A stretch of 64,000 bases of DNA from Marivirga salinae (GCF_030503855.1 NZ_CP129971.1:751501-815500), one strand, 5' to 3'. Positions 42,159-52,335 are shown, numbered from the stretch's first letter. Notes: a model not told the origin generated them from the sequence alone. Numbers and translations: made by a program.

Positions 42159-43895
42159 ATGTTAAAAACGATTTGTTTTTTCATCTCTTTTTTGATGATT
42201 AGCTCTCTTGCAGCGCAGGACAAAATAAAAGATAAGAATGTATCCAAAAATATGGAAATATCGGATGCAGAACTCATCATAAGATTTCAAAAACTAATTT
42301 CTGAAGATCATCAAAGGCTCATTCAAATGAAAAGTCGAAGCAAACAGCTTGAGCAAGAGATAGCCGGACTTACAAATCAATTTGAAAAGCTTGATTCTCA
42401 ATTGGGTGTAGATGACTTCACCAATCAAAATGAAAAATTAAAACAAGTTTTAAGCTCACTTGATCTTCATCTTAGAAGTAATCAGATCATCTTGCAGCAA
42501 ATCAATCTCGTTCAAAACAAAATTGAAAAGCAGAGGGAATTAATGGATTACATCACGACTGGTCAGGTTCCAATAAGTGAAGATTCTGTTATAAAAATGC
42601 TCTCTATTGCTGATACGGCTGTGCAAGTAGGAGCAAATTCTGAGACACAAAACAGAAAAGAACTCGCAGCCCTTCAGGACTTAAGAGTGCTTAAAGCAGA
42701 ATTGACACATTCTAGAAATAATCTTTTTTTGGTAGATCAATTGATTAGAAATCATAATGATGATTTAGAATTAACAAAAATATTAACTAACGCAACAGCT
42801 GGCTTAAAACAACTTTTAGAAAAACAGACTCCAGAACCTGCCGTTAGGCGACATTTACATGAGGCCTCCAGAAGGTATACTCAGGATACATTGCTTTTGA
42901 CTGCATTGAAGGCTAGAATACAAACACTGGAAGCATATAGACCTCCGATAGTTGAAGCAGTAAGCAAAGCCGAAGAAGAAGTTGACAGTGCAAAATCTGA
43001 ACTGGAATTTCTCCAGAGCTCAATCGCCCCACATAGAGTGGTTTATTGGCTAAAGACCAATCTCCCTTCAATGGCAATTATCATTCTTGCTTTTTTTGTG
43101 ATTTGGATTTTGAGTAGATGGGCCATTACTCTCATTCTCAACAAGTTCATAAAAAGTAGAAAAAATGCAGAAAGTGCTGATCGATTAGAAACTTTAAAGC
43201 TAGCTTCTGGAAGCATTATTACAATTCTAGTGGTGTTAATTGGATTTCTTGTGCTTTTGTCACAGATCGGGGTAGATCTTACCGTGGTTTTGGGAGGAGC
43301 AGCAGTTCTTTCCTTGGTGATTGCTTTAGGAGCACAAAGTTTGGTGAAAGACTATCTCTCTGGTTTTATTATTTTACTTGAAAACCAATACAGAGCGGGC
43401 AATGTTGTTAAAATTAATGATACTACAGGGGTGGTTGAAAATATGAGCTTAAGACTTACTGTTCTGAGAGATCTTGAAGGCATTACACACTTTATTCCTC
43501 ATGGACACATTAATGATGTCAGTAATTTGACCCACCATTGGTCACGTGTTATGCTTGAGATTGGAGTCTCTTACAATGAAAATGTAGATAAGGTTATGAC
43601 CGTTCTATTAGAGCTTGGTGCTGAAATGAAAGAGGACAAAGAATTTGGTCCACTTATCATTGGGGATATGGAAATGTTGGGCGTGGATAAATTTTGTGAA
43701 TCTGCTGTTGTTATAAAGTTTTTGATAAAAACATGGCCACTAAAACAGTGGATTGTGAAACGAGAGTTGTTGAGAAGGATTAAAAATCATTTTGATGAAC
43801 TCGGTATTGAAATACCATATCCACATTTAACGGTTTATCATCGGCAGTCTGAACAGCAATTGGAAAAAATAGCCGACAATACGCAAGAAAAGTAA
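42159..43895 (+). CDS. Large MscS-type mechanosensitive channel with periplasmic coiled coil
   Basis: A 578-residue protein with signal peptide MLKTICFFISFLMISSLAAQ. Residues 30-295 are charged and helical (coiled coil; RSKQLEQEIAGLTNQFEKL), a periplasmic sensor-like domain as in MscK/YbdG relatives. Transmembrane helices lie at about 308-330, 350-375 and 380-410; the last has the MscS pore pattern VVLGGAAVLSLVIALGAQSL. The beta domain (YRAGNVVKINDTTGVVENMSLR) and C-terminal cage complete it. It releases osmolytes under tension; the extra domain may adjust gating. Followed by a terminator. Confidence 0.88.
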   Translation: MLKTICFFISFLMISSLAAQDKIKDKNVSKNMEISDAELIIRFQKLISEDHQRLIQMKSRSKQLEQEIAGLTNQFEKLDSQLGVDDFTNQNEKLKQVLSSLDLHLRSNQIILQQINLVQNKIEKQRELMDYITTGQVPISEDSVIKMLSIADTAVQVGANSETQNRKELAALQDLRVLKAELTHSRNNLFLVDQLIRNHNDDLELTKILTNATAGLKQLLEKQTPEPAVRRHLHEASRRYTQDTLLLTALKARIQTLEAYRPPIVEAVSKAEEEVDSAKSELEFLQSSIAPHRVVYWLKTNLPSMAIIILAFFVIWILSRWAITLILNKFIKSRKNAESADRLETLKLASGSIITILVVLIGFLVLLSQIGVDLTVVLGGAAVLSLVIALGAQSLVKDYLSGFIILLENQYRAGNVVKINDTTGVVENMSLRLTVLRDLEGITHFIPHGHINDVSNLTHHWSRVMLEIGVSYNENVDKVMTVLLELGAEMKEDKEFGPLIIGDMEMLGVDKFCESAVVIKFLIKTWPLKQWIVKRELLRRIKNHFDELGIEIPYPHLTVYHRQSEQQLEKIADNTQEK

Positions 43896-43927
43896 AAAGA
43901 AAGCTAACACTATTTTAATTGAACAAA

Positions 43928-43957
43928 AGAGGATGCATAAAGCACCCTCTTTTTTTA
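43928..43957 (+). terminator. Rho-independent terminator after the large MscS gene
   Basis: AGAGGATGC and GCACCCTCT form a 9-bp stem with one A-C mismatch and a 5-nt loop, followed by seven T. Confidence 0.8.
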
Positions 43958-44032
43958 TGCCTTTTGTTAATCCTATTTTATTCGAATCCATTCTATTAAA
44001 GCAGTGAAATATGTAAGCTTTCGTATCTCTTG

Positions 44033-44067
44033 TGTAAAGATTAAGACTAACGCTATTCTCACCTTTG
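44033..44067 (+). promoter_or_regulatory. Shared promoter-like motif, copy 2
   Basis: TGTAAA (44033-44038), 20 nt, then TCACCTTTG (44059-44067), as before the barrel gene at 41311. It lies 120 nt before the ice-binding gene, leaving a long leader. Confidence 0.5.
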
Positions 44068-44187
44068 TGGAAGTTAATTTTACTTTAAGAAGAAATGAAT
44101 AAATAATAATACCCCACCCTTGAAAGACTTGCCATGAAGGCGAGTTTTAAATTAAAATTTAAAAAAACAATTTAAACATATTCAAAA

Positions 44188-46224
44188 ATGAATACGAGAA
44201 AAAAATGGTTTACTGCATCATTCCTTGCTCTAATTATGACGGCATTTATGATCAGTTGCGTGGATGAAAATGTGGAGCAGATTGGGATTTGTCCTGAAAT
44301 AGTCTCCACCGATCCTGAAAATCTGGAAAATAGTGTAAATCTGGACCAGATGATAACAATTACCTTTAATGGCCCAATGGACCCAGCAACGATTTCAGAA
44401 GATGCCTTTACTTTAGAAAGTGGAAGCAATATAAATGGTCGTGTTATTGGCAATGTTGAGGTTTTTGGTACTACCTCTTATAATGAGGAAAATTATACCA
44501 TGAGCTTTACTCCAGACAATTCATTGCTTGCTGAAACAAATTATACAGCAACTGTTGGAACCACTGTGAAAGATAAAGTGGGAAATGCTTTACCTATTAA
44601 CTATGTATGGCAGTTTAACACTGGAAAGACTCCGGTTGTAATAGCAACTAATCCTGTGGATCAAGCTACAAATGTACCGTTAAATCAGGTGATCACTGTA
44701 AAATTCAATCAGGAAATGGATGCTGCAACAATTACTGCATCTTCTTTTATAGTAAGTGATGGAACAGAATCAATTTCTGGTCAAGTAGCTTATTCTGATA
44801 GTACTGCAAGCTTTACACCTGATGCTGAACTTACTGCTAACTTATTATATACTGCAACTATTACTACAACAGCTGGTAATACAGATGCAATATCATTAGT
44901 AGGCAACTATTCATGGGAATTTACTGCTGGAACAAAACCTGAAGTGATTGAAACCAATCCTTTAAATGAGGCAACAAATGTGGCTATTAATGCAGTGATA
45001 ACTGCTGATTTTAGTCAGAATATGAACCCTTTAACGATTAATGCTTCGTCTTTTACTATTAGTGATGGCACAGACTTAATATCTGGTCAGATAGATTATT
45101 CTGGCGTTACTGCTAGTTTTATTCCTGAAAATGATTTGGTAGCCGGTGCAACTTATATGGCAACTATCACCAATGAAGCAAGTAGCGCTGACGGTGTTTC
45201 ATTAGAAAGCAACTATACTTGGGAATTTACAACCGAAGATGCTGGTCTGTCTATAGTGGAAACAAATCCAATAGACCAATCTACAGATGTACCTCTTGAA
45301 GAAGAAATCACAGCCGAGTTCAGTGAGGAAATAGATCCTTTAACTATAACTTCCTCTTCATTTACAGTAAGTGATGGAACCAATTTAGTTTCTGGTCTAA
45401 TTGAATATACTGGTGCTATAGCAAGCTTTATTCCTGATAATAATTTGATGTCAGGTACAACTTATACCGTTACCATTACAACAGATGTTGTAAGTAATAC
45501 TGGTCTTTCTCTTGAAAATAATTTTGAATGGACTTTCAGTACTGTTGCTCCTGCAGGCCCAAGTGGGGTTGACTTACAATCAATCGCCACATACGGAATA
45601 TTTGCTGGCGTAGGTATTAGTAATAATTCTGGTTTTAGTGAAATCCGTAATATGAATGTTGGGATAACTCCTGGAGTGCGTTCATCGATCACAGGTTTCC
45701 CTCCTGCAATAGTTGTAAATGGTGCGATTCATGCTTCGGATGATACTGAGCCTGCTGGTATTGCGGCTACATTACAACAAGCCAAAGATGACCTAGTTGA
45801 AGTTTATCTTTTTGTTGAAGGTGCGACTTCCCCTGCTCCAGCTACAGTAGCTGGTGACTTAGGTGGAACAACACTTGCTCCTGGTATTTATAAGTCAACC
45901 TCTACATTATTAATTCAATCTGGTGATCTCACTTTAGATGCTCAAGGAGATGTAAATGCGGTTTGGATTTTCCAAGTAGCCTCTGACTTTACTACAGTGG
46001 GTGGAGCTGGTGGAAACGTGATCCTTAGTGGAGGAGCACAATCCAAAAATGTTTACTGGCAAACTGGTAGTTCGGCAACAATTGGAGACGGTACTACTTT
46101 CAAAGGAAATATCTTGGCTCTTACATCAATTACAATGAATTCTGGAGCAGTTGCCGAAGGCAGAATGCTCGCTAGAAACGGGTCAGTTGTCATGACAGAT
46201 ACCAACATCATTGAAAAACCATAA
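44188..46224 (+). CDS. Ice-binding lipoprotein: four Ig-like repeats plus DUF3494 domain
   Basis: A 678-residue lipoprotein (signal MNTRKKWFTASFLALIMTAFMISC, Cys24 lipidated). Four Big_5-type Ig repeats of about 100 residues follow (each opening with a NP-x-x-x-A/S-T-x-V pattern such as ATNPVDQATNVPLNQVITV and ending in YTWEFTT). The last 215 residues are a DUF3494 ice-binding domain: TVAGDLGGTTLAPGIYKSTS, VWIFQVASDFTTVGGAGGN, KNVYWQTGSSATIGDGTTFK and GRMLARNGSVVMT are diagnostic. The beta-helix binds ice crystals; the Ig stack would hold it away from the cell, as in MpAFP-type adhesins. The ompA-like gene starts 13 nt after its stop, so they are co-transcribed. Confidence 0.92.
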   Translation: MNTRKKWFTASFLALIMTAFMISCVDENVEQIGICPEIVSTDPENLENSVNLDQMITITFNGPMDPATISEDAFTLESGSNINGRVIGNVEVFGTTSYNEENYTMSFTPDNSLLAETNYTATVGTTVKDKVGNALPINYVWQFNTGKTPVVIATNPVDQATNVPLNQVITVKFNQEMDAATITASSFIVSDGTESISGQVAYSDSTASFTPDAELTANLLYTATITTTAGNTDAISLVGNYSWEFTAGTKPEVIETNPLNEATNVAINAVITADFSQNMNPLTINASSFTISDGTDLISGQIDYSGVTASFIPENDLVAGATYMATITNEASSADGVSLESNYTWEFTTEDAGLSIVETNPIDQSTDVPLEEEITAEFSEEIDPLTITSSSFTVSDGTNLVSGLIEYTGAIASFIPDNNLMSGTTYTVTITTDVVSNTGLSLENNFEWTFSTVAPAGPSGVDLQSIATYGIFAGVGISNNSGFSEIRNMNVGITPGVRSSITGFPPAIVVNGAIHASDDTEPAGIAATLQQAKDDLVEVYLFVEGATSPAPATVAGDLGGTTLAPGIYKSTSTLLIQSGDLTLDAQGDVNAVWIFQVASDFTTVGGAGGNVILSGGAQSKNVYWQTGSSATIGDGTTFKGNILALTSITMNSGAVAEGRMLARNGSVVMTDTNIIEKP

Positions 46225-46237
46225 TCTTAAAAAAAGA

Positions 46238-48271
46238 ATGTTAACTAAAATAAATTTAAAAGAGGGATCACGCAATGCGTGGTCTCTTTATAATCTGGTC
46301 ATCAAAAGTGTGCTTTTTTGCTTCGTGATGATTACAGGAGCTTACTTGCCCCTTCAAGCGCAGGTTAAAGAATATACTAAACCTTCTTTATGGTTTGGTG
46401 TAGCTGGTGGTGGAAACTTCAACTTTTATAGAGGTACTACCCAAGAATTGAATGCGGATTTAACAACTCCAACTGCTTTTCGTCATGGTAATGGATTAGG
46501 ATTATTTCTTGCTCCATCAATAGAATATTATAAACCAGGCTCAAAATTTGGGGTAATCTTTCAAGCAGGTTATGATAGTCGTAAAGGTACATTTGATCAG
46601 GTGGTTACGCCTTGTGATTGCCCAGCAGATTTAAAAACTAATCTAGGCTATATTACAGTAGAACCAAGTTTACGTTTTGCACCATTTAAATCAGGTTTTT
46701 ATCTGTTTGGCGGTCCAAGATTGGCCTACAATTTATCAAAAGACTTCACCTATCAGCAAGGTGTAAATCCTAATTTTCCTAGTGAAGCAACTCCGGCTGC
46801 TGAAGAAGGCGAGTTTAGTGATGTTAAAAGTATGTTGCTCTCCATGCAAATTGGCGCTGGATATGATATAGAACTATCATCGCAAAATCGTCAAACACAA
46901 TTTGTGCTTTCACCATTTGCTTCTTTTCATCCGTATTTTGGACAAAACCCAAGATCAATTGAAACATGGAACAATACGACTCTTAGAGCAGGTATCGTTT
47001 TAAAAATAGGCCGCGGTAAAGAAATTGATTCACCAAAAGAGGTCGCTTCAATAGTTCCGCTTGCTCCAGAGACCAACTTTTCAGTGGTTTCTCCGGAAAA
47101 CATCCCGGTTGAGCGTAGGGTAAGAGAAACATTTCCTGTTCTTAATTATGTGTTCTTTGACTTAGGATCAACTGAAATACCTAAGCGTTATGTGATATTG
47201 AACAAAGATCAGGTTAAAAACTTTAAAGAAGACCAATTAGAGGTTTTTACGCCTAAGAATTTATCAGGTCGTTCAGCAAGACAAATGGTTGCTTACTATA
47301 ATGTGTTGAATATACTTGGTGATCGTATGGGAAAGAATCCTTCTGCTGATATTACTTTAGTGGGTTCATCTGAAAAGGGTCCAGAAGACGCCAAAGAAAT
47401 GGCAAATTCTATTAAGGATTACTTGGTAAACATTTTCGTAATCGACCCTTCAAGAATTAGTGTTGAAGGACGTACTAAAGCAGAAAATCCATCTGAGCAA
47501 ATTGGTGGTGATAAAGAATTGAAGCTTCTTCGTCAAGAGGATCGTAGAGTTTCTATTGAAAGTAGTTCTCCTGCTTTACTTATGGAATTCCAAAGTGGTT
47601 CTAATGTGATGCTGAAACCAGTTGTTATTGAGGCTACTCAAGAAGCTCCAATTGACAGTTATATCACGTTCAACAATGGTGGTTCTGATAACGCATTCAA
47701 ATCTTGGTATGTTGACGTGAAAGAAGAAGGAACTGGAAAAATGCAAAAATTCGGTCCATATACAAGAGAATCTGTAAGCATTCCTGGTAAATCAATTTTG
47801 GGAACTCAAGCTGAAGGCGATTATGTGGTGACGATGGTTGCTGAAACAAAAAATGGAGAAATTGTACGTAAAGATCAAAACGTTCACATGGTACTTTGGA
47901 CACCAGATACAGACGAACAAGGTAAAAGATACAGCGTAGTTTATGGATTTAATGATTCAAGATCTACTGCAATGTATGAGAAATACCTTACTGAAATCGT
48001 AACTCCACAAATCCCTAAAGGGGGAACTGTAAGTATCCATGGATATACTGATGTTATCGGAAATGCAAACAATAACCTAGAGTTGTCAACTGCAAGAGCT
48101 GAAGATGTTAAGAAAATCATCTCAGCGGCATTAGCAAAATCTAAAAGGTCAGATGTCACTTTTAAAGTTTATGGCTTTGGTGAGAACCAAGACTTATCAC
48201 AGTTTGAAAACAAACTTCCCGAAGAGCGTTTTTACAACAGAACTGTAATTATTGACATCTTTTCGAAATAA
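46238..48271 (+). CDS. OmpA-family outer-membrane protein
   Basis: A 677-residue protein from ATG 46238; TTG 46211 would overlap the previous gene. The first 42 residues are an unusually long leader whose hydrophobic core is VIKSVLFCFVMITGAYLPLQAQ; the residues before it are encoded partly by a palindrome. Residues about 50-265 are a barrel domain (WFGVAGGGNFNFYRG, FYLFGGPRLAYNL). Two OmpA_C-like regions follow: about 330-440 and 570-677 (VSIHGYTDVIGNANNNLELS, AEDVKKII). The last is a clear peptidoglycan-binding domain. It anchors the outer membrane to the wall and may stabilise the ice-binding protein (inference). Confidence 0.85.
   Translation: MLTKINLKEGSRNAWSLYNLVIKSVLFCFVMITGAYLPLQAQVKEYTKPSLWFGVAGGGNFNFYRGTTQELNADLTTPTAFRHGNGLGLFLAPSIEYYKPGSKFGVIFQAGYDSRKGTFDQVVTPCDCPADLKTNLGYITVEPSLRFAPFKSGFYLFGGPRLAYNLSKDFTYQQGVNPNFPSEATPAAEEGEFSDVKSMLLSMQIGAGYDIELSSQNRQTQFVLSPFASFHPYFGQNPRSIETWNNTTLRAGIVLKIGRGKEIDSPKEVASIVPLAPETNFSVVSPENIPVERRVRETFPVLNYVFFDLGSTEIPKRYVILNKDQVKNFKEDQLEVFTPKNLSGRSARQMVAYYNVLNILGDRMGKNPSADITLVGSSEKGPEDAKEMANSIKDYLVNIFVIDPSRISVEGRTKAENPSEQIGGDKELKLLRQEDRRVSIESSSPALLMEFQSGSNVMLKPVVIEATQEAPIDSYITFNNGGSDNAFKSWYVDVKEEGTGKMQKFGPYTRESVSIPGKSILGTQAEGDYVVTMVAETKNGEIVRKDQNVHMVLWTPDTDEQGKRYSVVYGFNDSRSTAMYEKYLTEIVTPQIPKGGTVSIHGYTDVIGNANNNLELSTARAEDVKKIISAALAKSKRSDVTFKVYGFGENQDLSQFENKLPEERFYNRTVIIDIFSK
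46259..46289. repeat. Palindrome within the ompA-like leader
   Basis: GATCACGC-AAT-GCGTGGTC with flanking AAAGA/TCTTT forms a 13-bp stem with a GG bulge and one G-T pair. It begins 21 nt after the start codon and encodes the odd leader residues KEGSRNAWSL. It resembles the REP family in size and GC content but not in core sequence. Confidence 0.6.
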
Positions 48272-48291
48272 AGATCTTCATTAATAGGTTA

Positions 48292-48324
48292 AAAGAGGCT
48301 GCCATTTTGGTAGTCTTTTTTTTT
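48292..48324 (+). terminator. Rho-independent terminator after the ompA-like gene
   Basis: GGCTGCC (48297-48303), loop ATTTT, GGTAGTC (48309-48315), then nine T. Two G-T pairs in the stem. Confidence 0.8.
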
Positions 48325-48440
48325 GCTTAAATTTATTTGTGGCAAGTTTTTGCTCTTGGAAAACCAATATAAGGAGAGGGACTATACTCTGGAATGCGTT
48401 ACAATTTCATTAAATTAAGACATATTTCTACAATTTAAAT

Positions 48441-48584
48441 TTTTCGCATTAGCGAAAATCCATTTGTTTTCTATAGTTTCTTTTGTGGTTCAAAAGTAAT
48501 ATTTGTTAATTTTTACTATCGGTAGCACATTCCCACCACAAAAGAGTCAAAAGAACACAAAAGAAAATAACCTAGGTTATTTTT
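48441..48584. repeat. 145-bp structured repeat, copy B
   Basis: Opens with TTTTCGC-ATTA-GCGAAAA, has a left arm with CTTTTGTGGTT, a variable middle, a right arm starting CCACCACAAAAG and ends with the perfect palindrome AATAACCTAGGTTATT. It lies between the convergent ompA-like and mutS genes. The rest of 48325-48709 holds only a weak hairpin (ACCATGC/GCATGGT at 48673-48692). Confidence 0.85.
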
Positions 48585-48709
48585 CAGCATTACAATAAAG
48601 AGGTATTTAAAAACTAAAAAGATTTCAGTTACTTTGGAATATGTAGAACCCCTGAATATATAGTAAAGCTTAACCATGCATAAAGGCATGGTCATCTAGT
48701 TTTAACTCC

Positions 48710-51313
48710 TTATTTCAATTTACTCTTCAATTCATTCAACTTCAGCAAAGCCTCCACTGGTGACATGGAATTGATGTCCAGCTTATCCAATAAATCTTTA
48801 ATTTCAGTAAGCACAGGATCTGCTTCAAACATATTGAGTTGATAATTATTTTTGGGAACCTCATGCATTTTGCGGTTGGCTTTGTCCCTAATTTTATCCT
48901 TCTCCAAATGATGCATGATTTCATTGGCTCTCAACACCACAGGATTGGGCATCCCCGCTAAATGTGCCACATGAATACCAAAACTATGCTCACTTCCTCC
49001 TTTTTTCAGCTTTCGCAAAAAGATGATTTCTCCATCAATTTCCTTTACCGAAACATTATAATTTTTGATTCTTGGGAAATCATGGGGTAACTGATTCAAC
49101 TCATGATAATGAGTCGCAAAAAGGGTTTTCGCTTTTGATTTCGGGTGATTATGTAAAAATTCGGCTATACTCCAGGCGATAGAAACGCCATCATAAGTAC
49201 TGGTTCCTCGCCCGATTTCATCCATTAGTACCAAACTTCTGTCTGAAAGATTATTTAAAATGCTGGCGGTTTCCGTCATCTCCACCATAAAGGTTGATTC
49301 TCCTTTTGATAAATTATCGGAAGCACCAACTCTGGTGAAAACTTTATCCACTAACCCAATATCCGCTGATTTTGCTGGAACATAACATCCCATTTGTGCC
49401 ATTAAAACAATTAAAGCAGTTTGCCTCAACAAAGCAGATTTACCCGCCATGTTAGGCCCGGTAATAATCATGATTTGCTGGCTCTCATTATCCAGGAACA
49501 CATCATTCGGAATGTACTCTTCTCCATGAGGCAATTGCTGTTCGATTACCGGGTGTCGCCCTAATTTAATATCTAAAACGGTGCTTTCAGAAATCTGTGG
49601 TTTTACATAATCATTGGAGCGAGCTATTTCTGCAAAGCTGAGCAAGCAATCTACTTGCGCAATTATTCTTGCATTTTGCTGAATAGGGCTCACAAAATCC
49701 ATGGCGTTTTGCAGTAGCGATTGAAATATTCTTTGCTCAATCACCACCATTTTATCTTCCGCTCCTAAGATTTTTTCCTCATATTCTTTCAGCTCCTCGG
49801 TGATGTATCTTTCCGCATTCACTAATGTCTGCTTTCGAATCCACTCCTGAGGTACTTTGTCCTTATGGGAATTGGTCACTTCTAAATAATAGCCAAACAC
49901 TTTATTATAGGCTACTTTCAGAGAAGTAATACCCGTTTTCTCCATTTCTCGCTTTTGCAGTTGAAGCAAATAATCTTTTCCAGAGAAAGCAATTTTCTTT
50001 AATTCATCTAAATCATGATCTACTCCTTCTTTAATCAGGTTTCCTTGATTAGTATGCAAAGGAGCATCTTCCATGAGTTGTTCATCAATCAATTCATATA
50101 AATATTCACAAGGATTGATTTGATTGGATAGTTTTTTCAAGGCGGACTCCCCGGATTCTTCTAAAGCTTTTTTCAAAGGAGACATCAAACCCAAAGCCTT
50201 TTTCAATTGATTCAACTCTCTTGGGTTCACTCTGCCGACCGCCACTTTGGAAATCAATCTTTCCACATCTCCCATGGATTTCAAGGAAGTTCTTAGGCTT
50301 TCGGTCAAGTCATTATTTTTATGAAAAGCCTCCACGATTTGTAAGCGTTCTTCAATGACGGCTTTATCCTTCACAGGCAAAACCATCCACTTTTTTATTT
50401 GGCGGGAACCCATTGGGGTCAAGGTTTTATCCAGAATTTGAATAAGCGGAATTCCGCCTTCTTGCTGAGGATATACCAACTCCAGATTTCGGATGGTGAA
50501 TTTATCCATCCATACATATTTCTCTTCTTCTATTCTTGAGATAGAGGCAATATGCTCAATTTTTTTGTGCTCTGTTTCTTCTAAATAATGAAGAATTGCA
50601 CCGGCAGCAATAATTCCTTCTTCAAGAGATTCTATCCCAAAACCTTTTAAAGAATTGGTTTTGAATTGCTTGGTGAGTTTTTCGTAGGCAAAATCATAAG
50701 CATAAATCCAATCTTCCAGATGATGGATGTTATAATCATCAGAGAATTTTTGTGAGAATACATCTCTGGCTGATTTGGAATAAATAATTTCCGATGGCTG
50801 AAAACCTTGCAATAATTTATCAATATAGGAGGCATTTCCGGATGCAGTCATAAATTCGCCCGTGGAAATATCAAGGAAAGCGATTCCTAAAGCATTTTTT
50901 GAAAAGTGAATGGATGCCAGGTAATTGTTTCTTCCTGTTTCTAATACATTATCATCAAAACTAACACCTGGCGTGACCAATTCCGTAACCCCTCTTTTTA
51001 CAATTCCCTTTACGGATTTGGGGTCTTCCAACTGATCACAAATGGCCACTCTATGTCCAGCACGAACCAATTTTGGCAAGTAATTATCCATTGCATGATG
51101 CGGAAAACCAGCCAATTCAATATGGGAAGCGGAGCCATTTGCTCTTTTGGTCAGGATAATATTGAGGACTTTACTCGCCTTCACGGCATCTTCCCCAAAA
51201 GTTTCATAAAAATCGCCCACACGAAACAGCAAAAGCGCACCAGGATATTTGGCTTTTATCTGATTATATTGTTTCATTAAAGGGGTTTCCTTTGCTTCTT
51301 GAGTCTTCGCCAT
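48710..51313 (-). CDS. mutS: DNA mismatch repair protein MutS
   Basis: An 867-residue protein matching MutS in length and order. Domain I has the mismatch-wedge motif [14 protein letters not shown] (Phe-x-Glu). The clamp/lever region covers the middle. The ATPase domain has Walker [16 protein letters not shown] (about 612-626), Walker [18 protein letters not shown] and the helix-turn-helix end. MutS finds mismatches and recruits MutL. ATG at 51313; the gene is divergent from the RNA methyltransferase with only 47 nt between, so promoters must be very compact or overlap the genes. Confidence 0.97.
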   Translation of the reverse strand: MAKTQEAKETPLMKQYNQIKAKYPGALLLFRVGDFYETFGEDAVKASKVLNIILTKRANGSASHIELAGFPHHAMDNYLPKLVRAGHRVAICDQLEDPKSVKGIVKRGVTELVTPGVSFDDNVLETGRNNYLASIHFSKNALGIAFLDISTGEFMTASGNASYIDKLLQGFQPSEIIYSKSARDVFSQKFSDDYNIHHLEDWIYAYDFAYEKLTKQFKTNSLKGFGIESLEEGIIAAGAILHYLEETEHKKIEHIASISRIEEEKYVWMDKFTIRNLELVYPQQEGGIPLIQILDKTLTPMGSRQIKKWMVLPVKDKAVIEERLQIVEAFHKNNDLTESLRTSLKSMGDVERLISKVAVGRVNPRELNQLKKALGLMSPLKKALEESGESALKKLSNQINPCEYLYELIDEQLMEDAPLHTNQGNLIKEGVDHDLDELKKIAFSGKDYLLQLQKREMEKTGITSLKVAYNKVFGYYLEVTNSHKDKVPQEWIRKQTLVNAERYITEELKEYEEKILGAEDKMVVIEQRIFQSLLQNAMDFVSPIQQNARIIAQVDCLLSFAEIARSNDYVKPQISESTVLDIKLGRHPVIEQQLPHGEEYIPNDVFLDNESQQIMIITGPNMAGKSALLRQTALIVLMAQMGCYVPAKSADIGLVDKVFTRVGASDNLSKGESTFMVEMTETASILNNLSDRSLVLMDEIGRGTSTYDGVSIAWSIAEFLHNHPKSKAKTLFATHYHELNQLPHDFPRIKNYNVSVKEIDGEIIFLRKLKKGGSEHSFGIHVAHLAGMPNPVVLRANEIMHHLEKDKIRDKANRKMHEVPKNNYQLNMFEADPVLTEIKDLLDKLDINSMSPVEALLKLNELKSKLK

Positions 51314-51360
51314 GCTTTTAGGGAAATGTTCTTAGTTTTGCACTTCAAAGATGATAAAAT

Positions 51361-51897
51361 ATGAGGAAATTAGCCAATGAAGAATTAAATCGATTGGAAA
51401 TTGATGAATTCAAAAAGGTCAAGAAAAACCCAATCGTTTTGGTGCTGGACAACGTCAGGAGCATGAATAATGTCGGTTCTGCCTTCAGAACAGGAGATGC
51501 ATTTTTAATTGAAAAAATTTATTTGTGCGGCATTACAGCCCAGCCCCCTCATAGAGAAATCAATAAAACTGCTTTGGGCGCTACAGATACAGTGGAATGG
51601 AAGCATTTTGAAAACACACTTGATGCGGTGGAAGATTTAAAAAAAGATGGTTATCAGGTTTTAAGTGTTGAACAAGCAGAAAACAGTTTAAGCTTAGAAA
51701 ATTTCACTCCTAAAACTGATGAAAAATATGCTTTCATTTTCGGAAATGAGGTATATGGAGTTGAGCAGGAAGTGGTCGATAAGAGTGATCATTGTTTGGA
51801 GATCCCGCAATTTGGCACCAAGCATTCTTTGAATATTTCTGTAAGTATTGGGGTGGTGCTTTGGCATTCGGTATTGAAAGGCCCGCTGGCCCCCTAA
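51361..51897 (+). CDS. SpoU/TrmH-family RNA 2'-O-methyltransferase
   Basis: A 178-residue SPOUT methyltransferase. Motif 1: NVRSMNNVGSAFRTGDAF; motif 2: AFIFGNEVYGVEQEV; motif 3: EIPQFGTKHSLNISVSIGVVL. These form the trefoil knot that binds SAM. The target (tRNA or rRNA ribose) cannot be read from the sequence. The last codons (KGPLAP and the TAA) lie inside a C/G-rich palindromic repeat, so the native C-terminus may have been altered by its insertion. Confidence 0.9.
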   Translation: MRKLANEELNRLEIDEFKKVKKNPIVLVLDNVRSMNNVGSAFRTGDAFLIEKIYLCGITAQPPHREINKTALGATDTVEWKHFENTLDAVEDLKKDGYQVLSVEQAENSLSLENFTPKTDEKYAFIFGNEVYGVEQEVVDKSDHCLEIPQFGTKHSLNISVSIGVVLWHSVLKGPLAP

Positions 51898-51911
51898 CCC
51901 CCAAAGGGGGG
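51888..51911. repeat. C/G-rich repeat supplying the methyltransferase stop codon
   Basis: GGCCCCCTAACCCCC, then AAA and GGGGGG. CCCCC-AAA-GGGGG is a perfect inverted repeat. Elements of this form are widespread in intergenic regions of Bacteroidota (general knowledge). The TAA at 51895-51897 inside it ends the methyltransferase frame. Confidence 0.7.
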
Positions 51912-51978
51912 AAACGCACGGATTGAGAATGGTAGTAAATAATAAATTTCATCAATCTTTTTTAGGTGTATCAATTGA

Positions 51979-52177
51979 CACCCCTATAATCCCCTGAAGG
52001 GGATAGTTCTCTCGGATTTACTTTAGAATACTCATCCCCACCTTAAATAGAATGTGCCGCAGGCACTAGTATTCGTCACCAACGGGACGCTGGCGACAGG
52101 GTCAGTTTTTCATATCCTTCTATCGGGGCTCTTCTGCTAGCGTCCCGCTAGTGGAAATTACTTCCTCCTCCGGAGGA
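51979..52177. repeat. Cluster of inverted repeats in a 440-nt gap
   Basis: The gap between the methyltransferase and nadC holds no gene but several inverted repeats: ATCCCCTGAAGGGGAT near 51989, GTGCC-GCA-GGCAC near 52053, CGGGACGCT (52083-52091) paired with AGCGTCCCG (52139-52147), and TCCTCCGGAGGA (52166-52177). GC content is clearly higher than around it. It looks like a landing zone for several small palindromic elements. Confidence 0.65.
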
Positions 52178-52302
52178 TTTGTTGTATACTTTACAAGAGA
52201 CATGAGTGTTATAGTTAACAAAAAGACAAATTTTCCTTTGCGAAACCTTAAAGGTTTACCGATAATTCGGTACAAGTAAGCGGCTTTGCGAGATTTTAGC
52301 CG

Positions 52303-52310
52303 TATCTTTG
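52303..52310 (+). promoter_or_regulatory. Candidate -7 box of nadC
   Basis: TATCTTTG fits TAnnTTTG and lies 25 nt before the TTG start at 52336. A TTTG at 52285-52288 is only 14 nt upstream, short for a -33 box. Confidence 0.45.
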
Positions 52311-52335
52311 CAGCTTTAATTAAATAGCTTAAACA

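Noticed and set aside
48673..48692. Hairpin ACCATGC/GCATGGT as the mutS terminator
   Set aside because: The stem is short and has no T-run on the minus strand.
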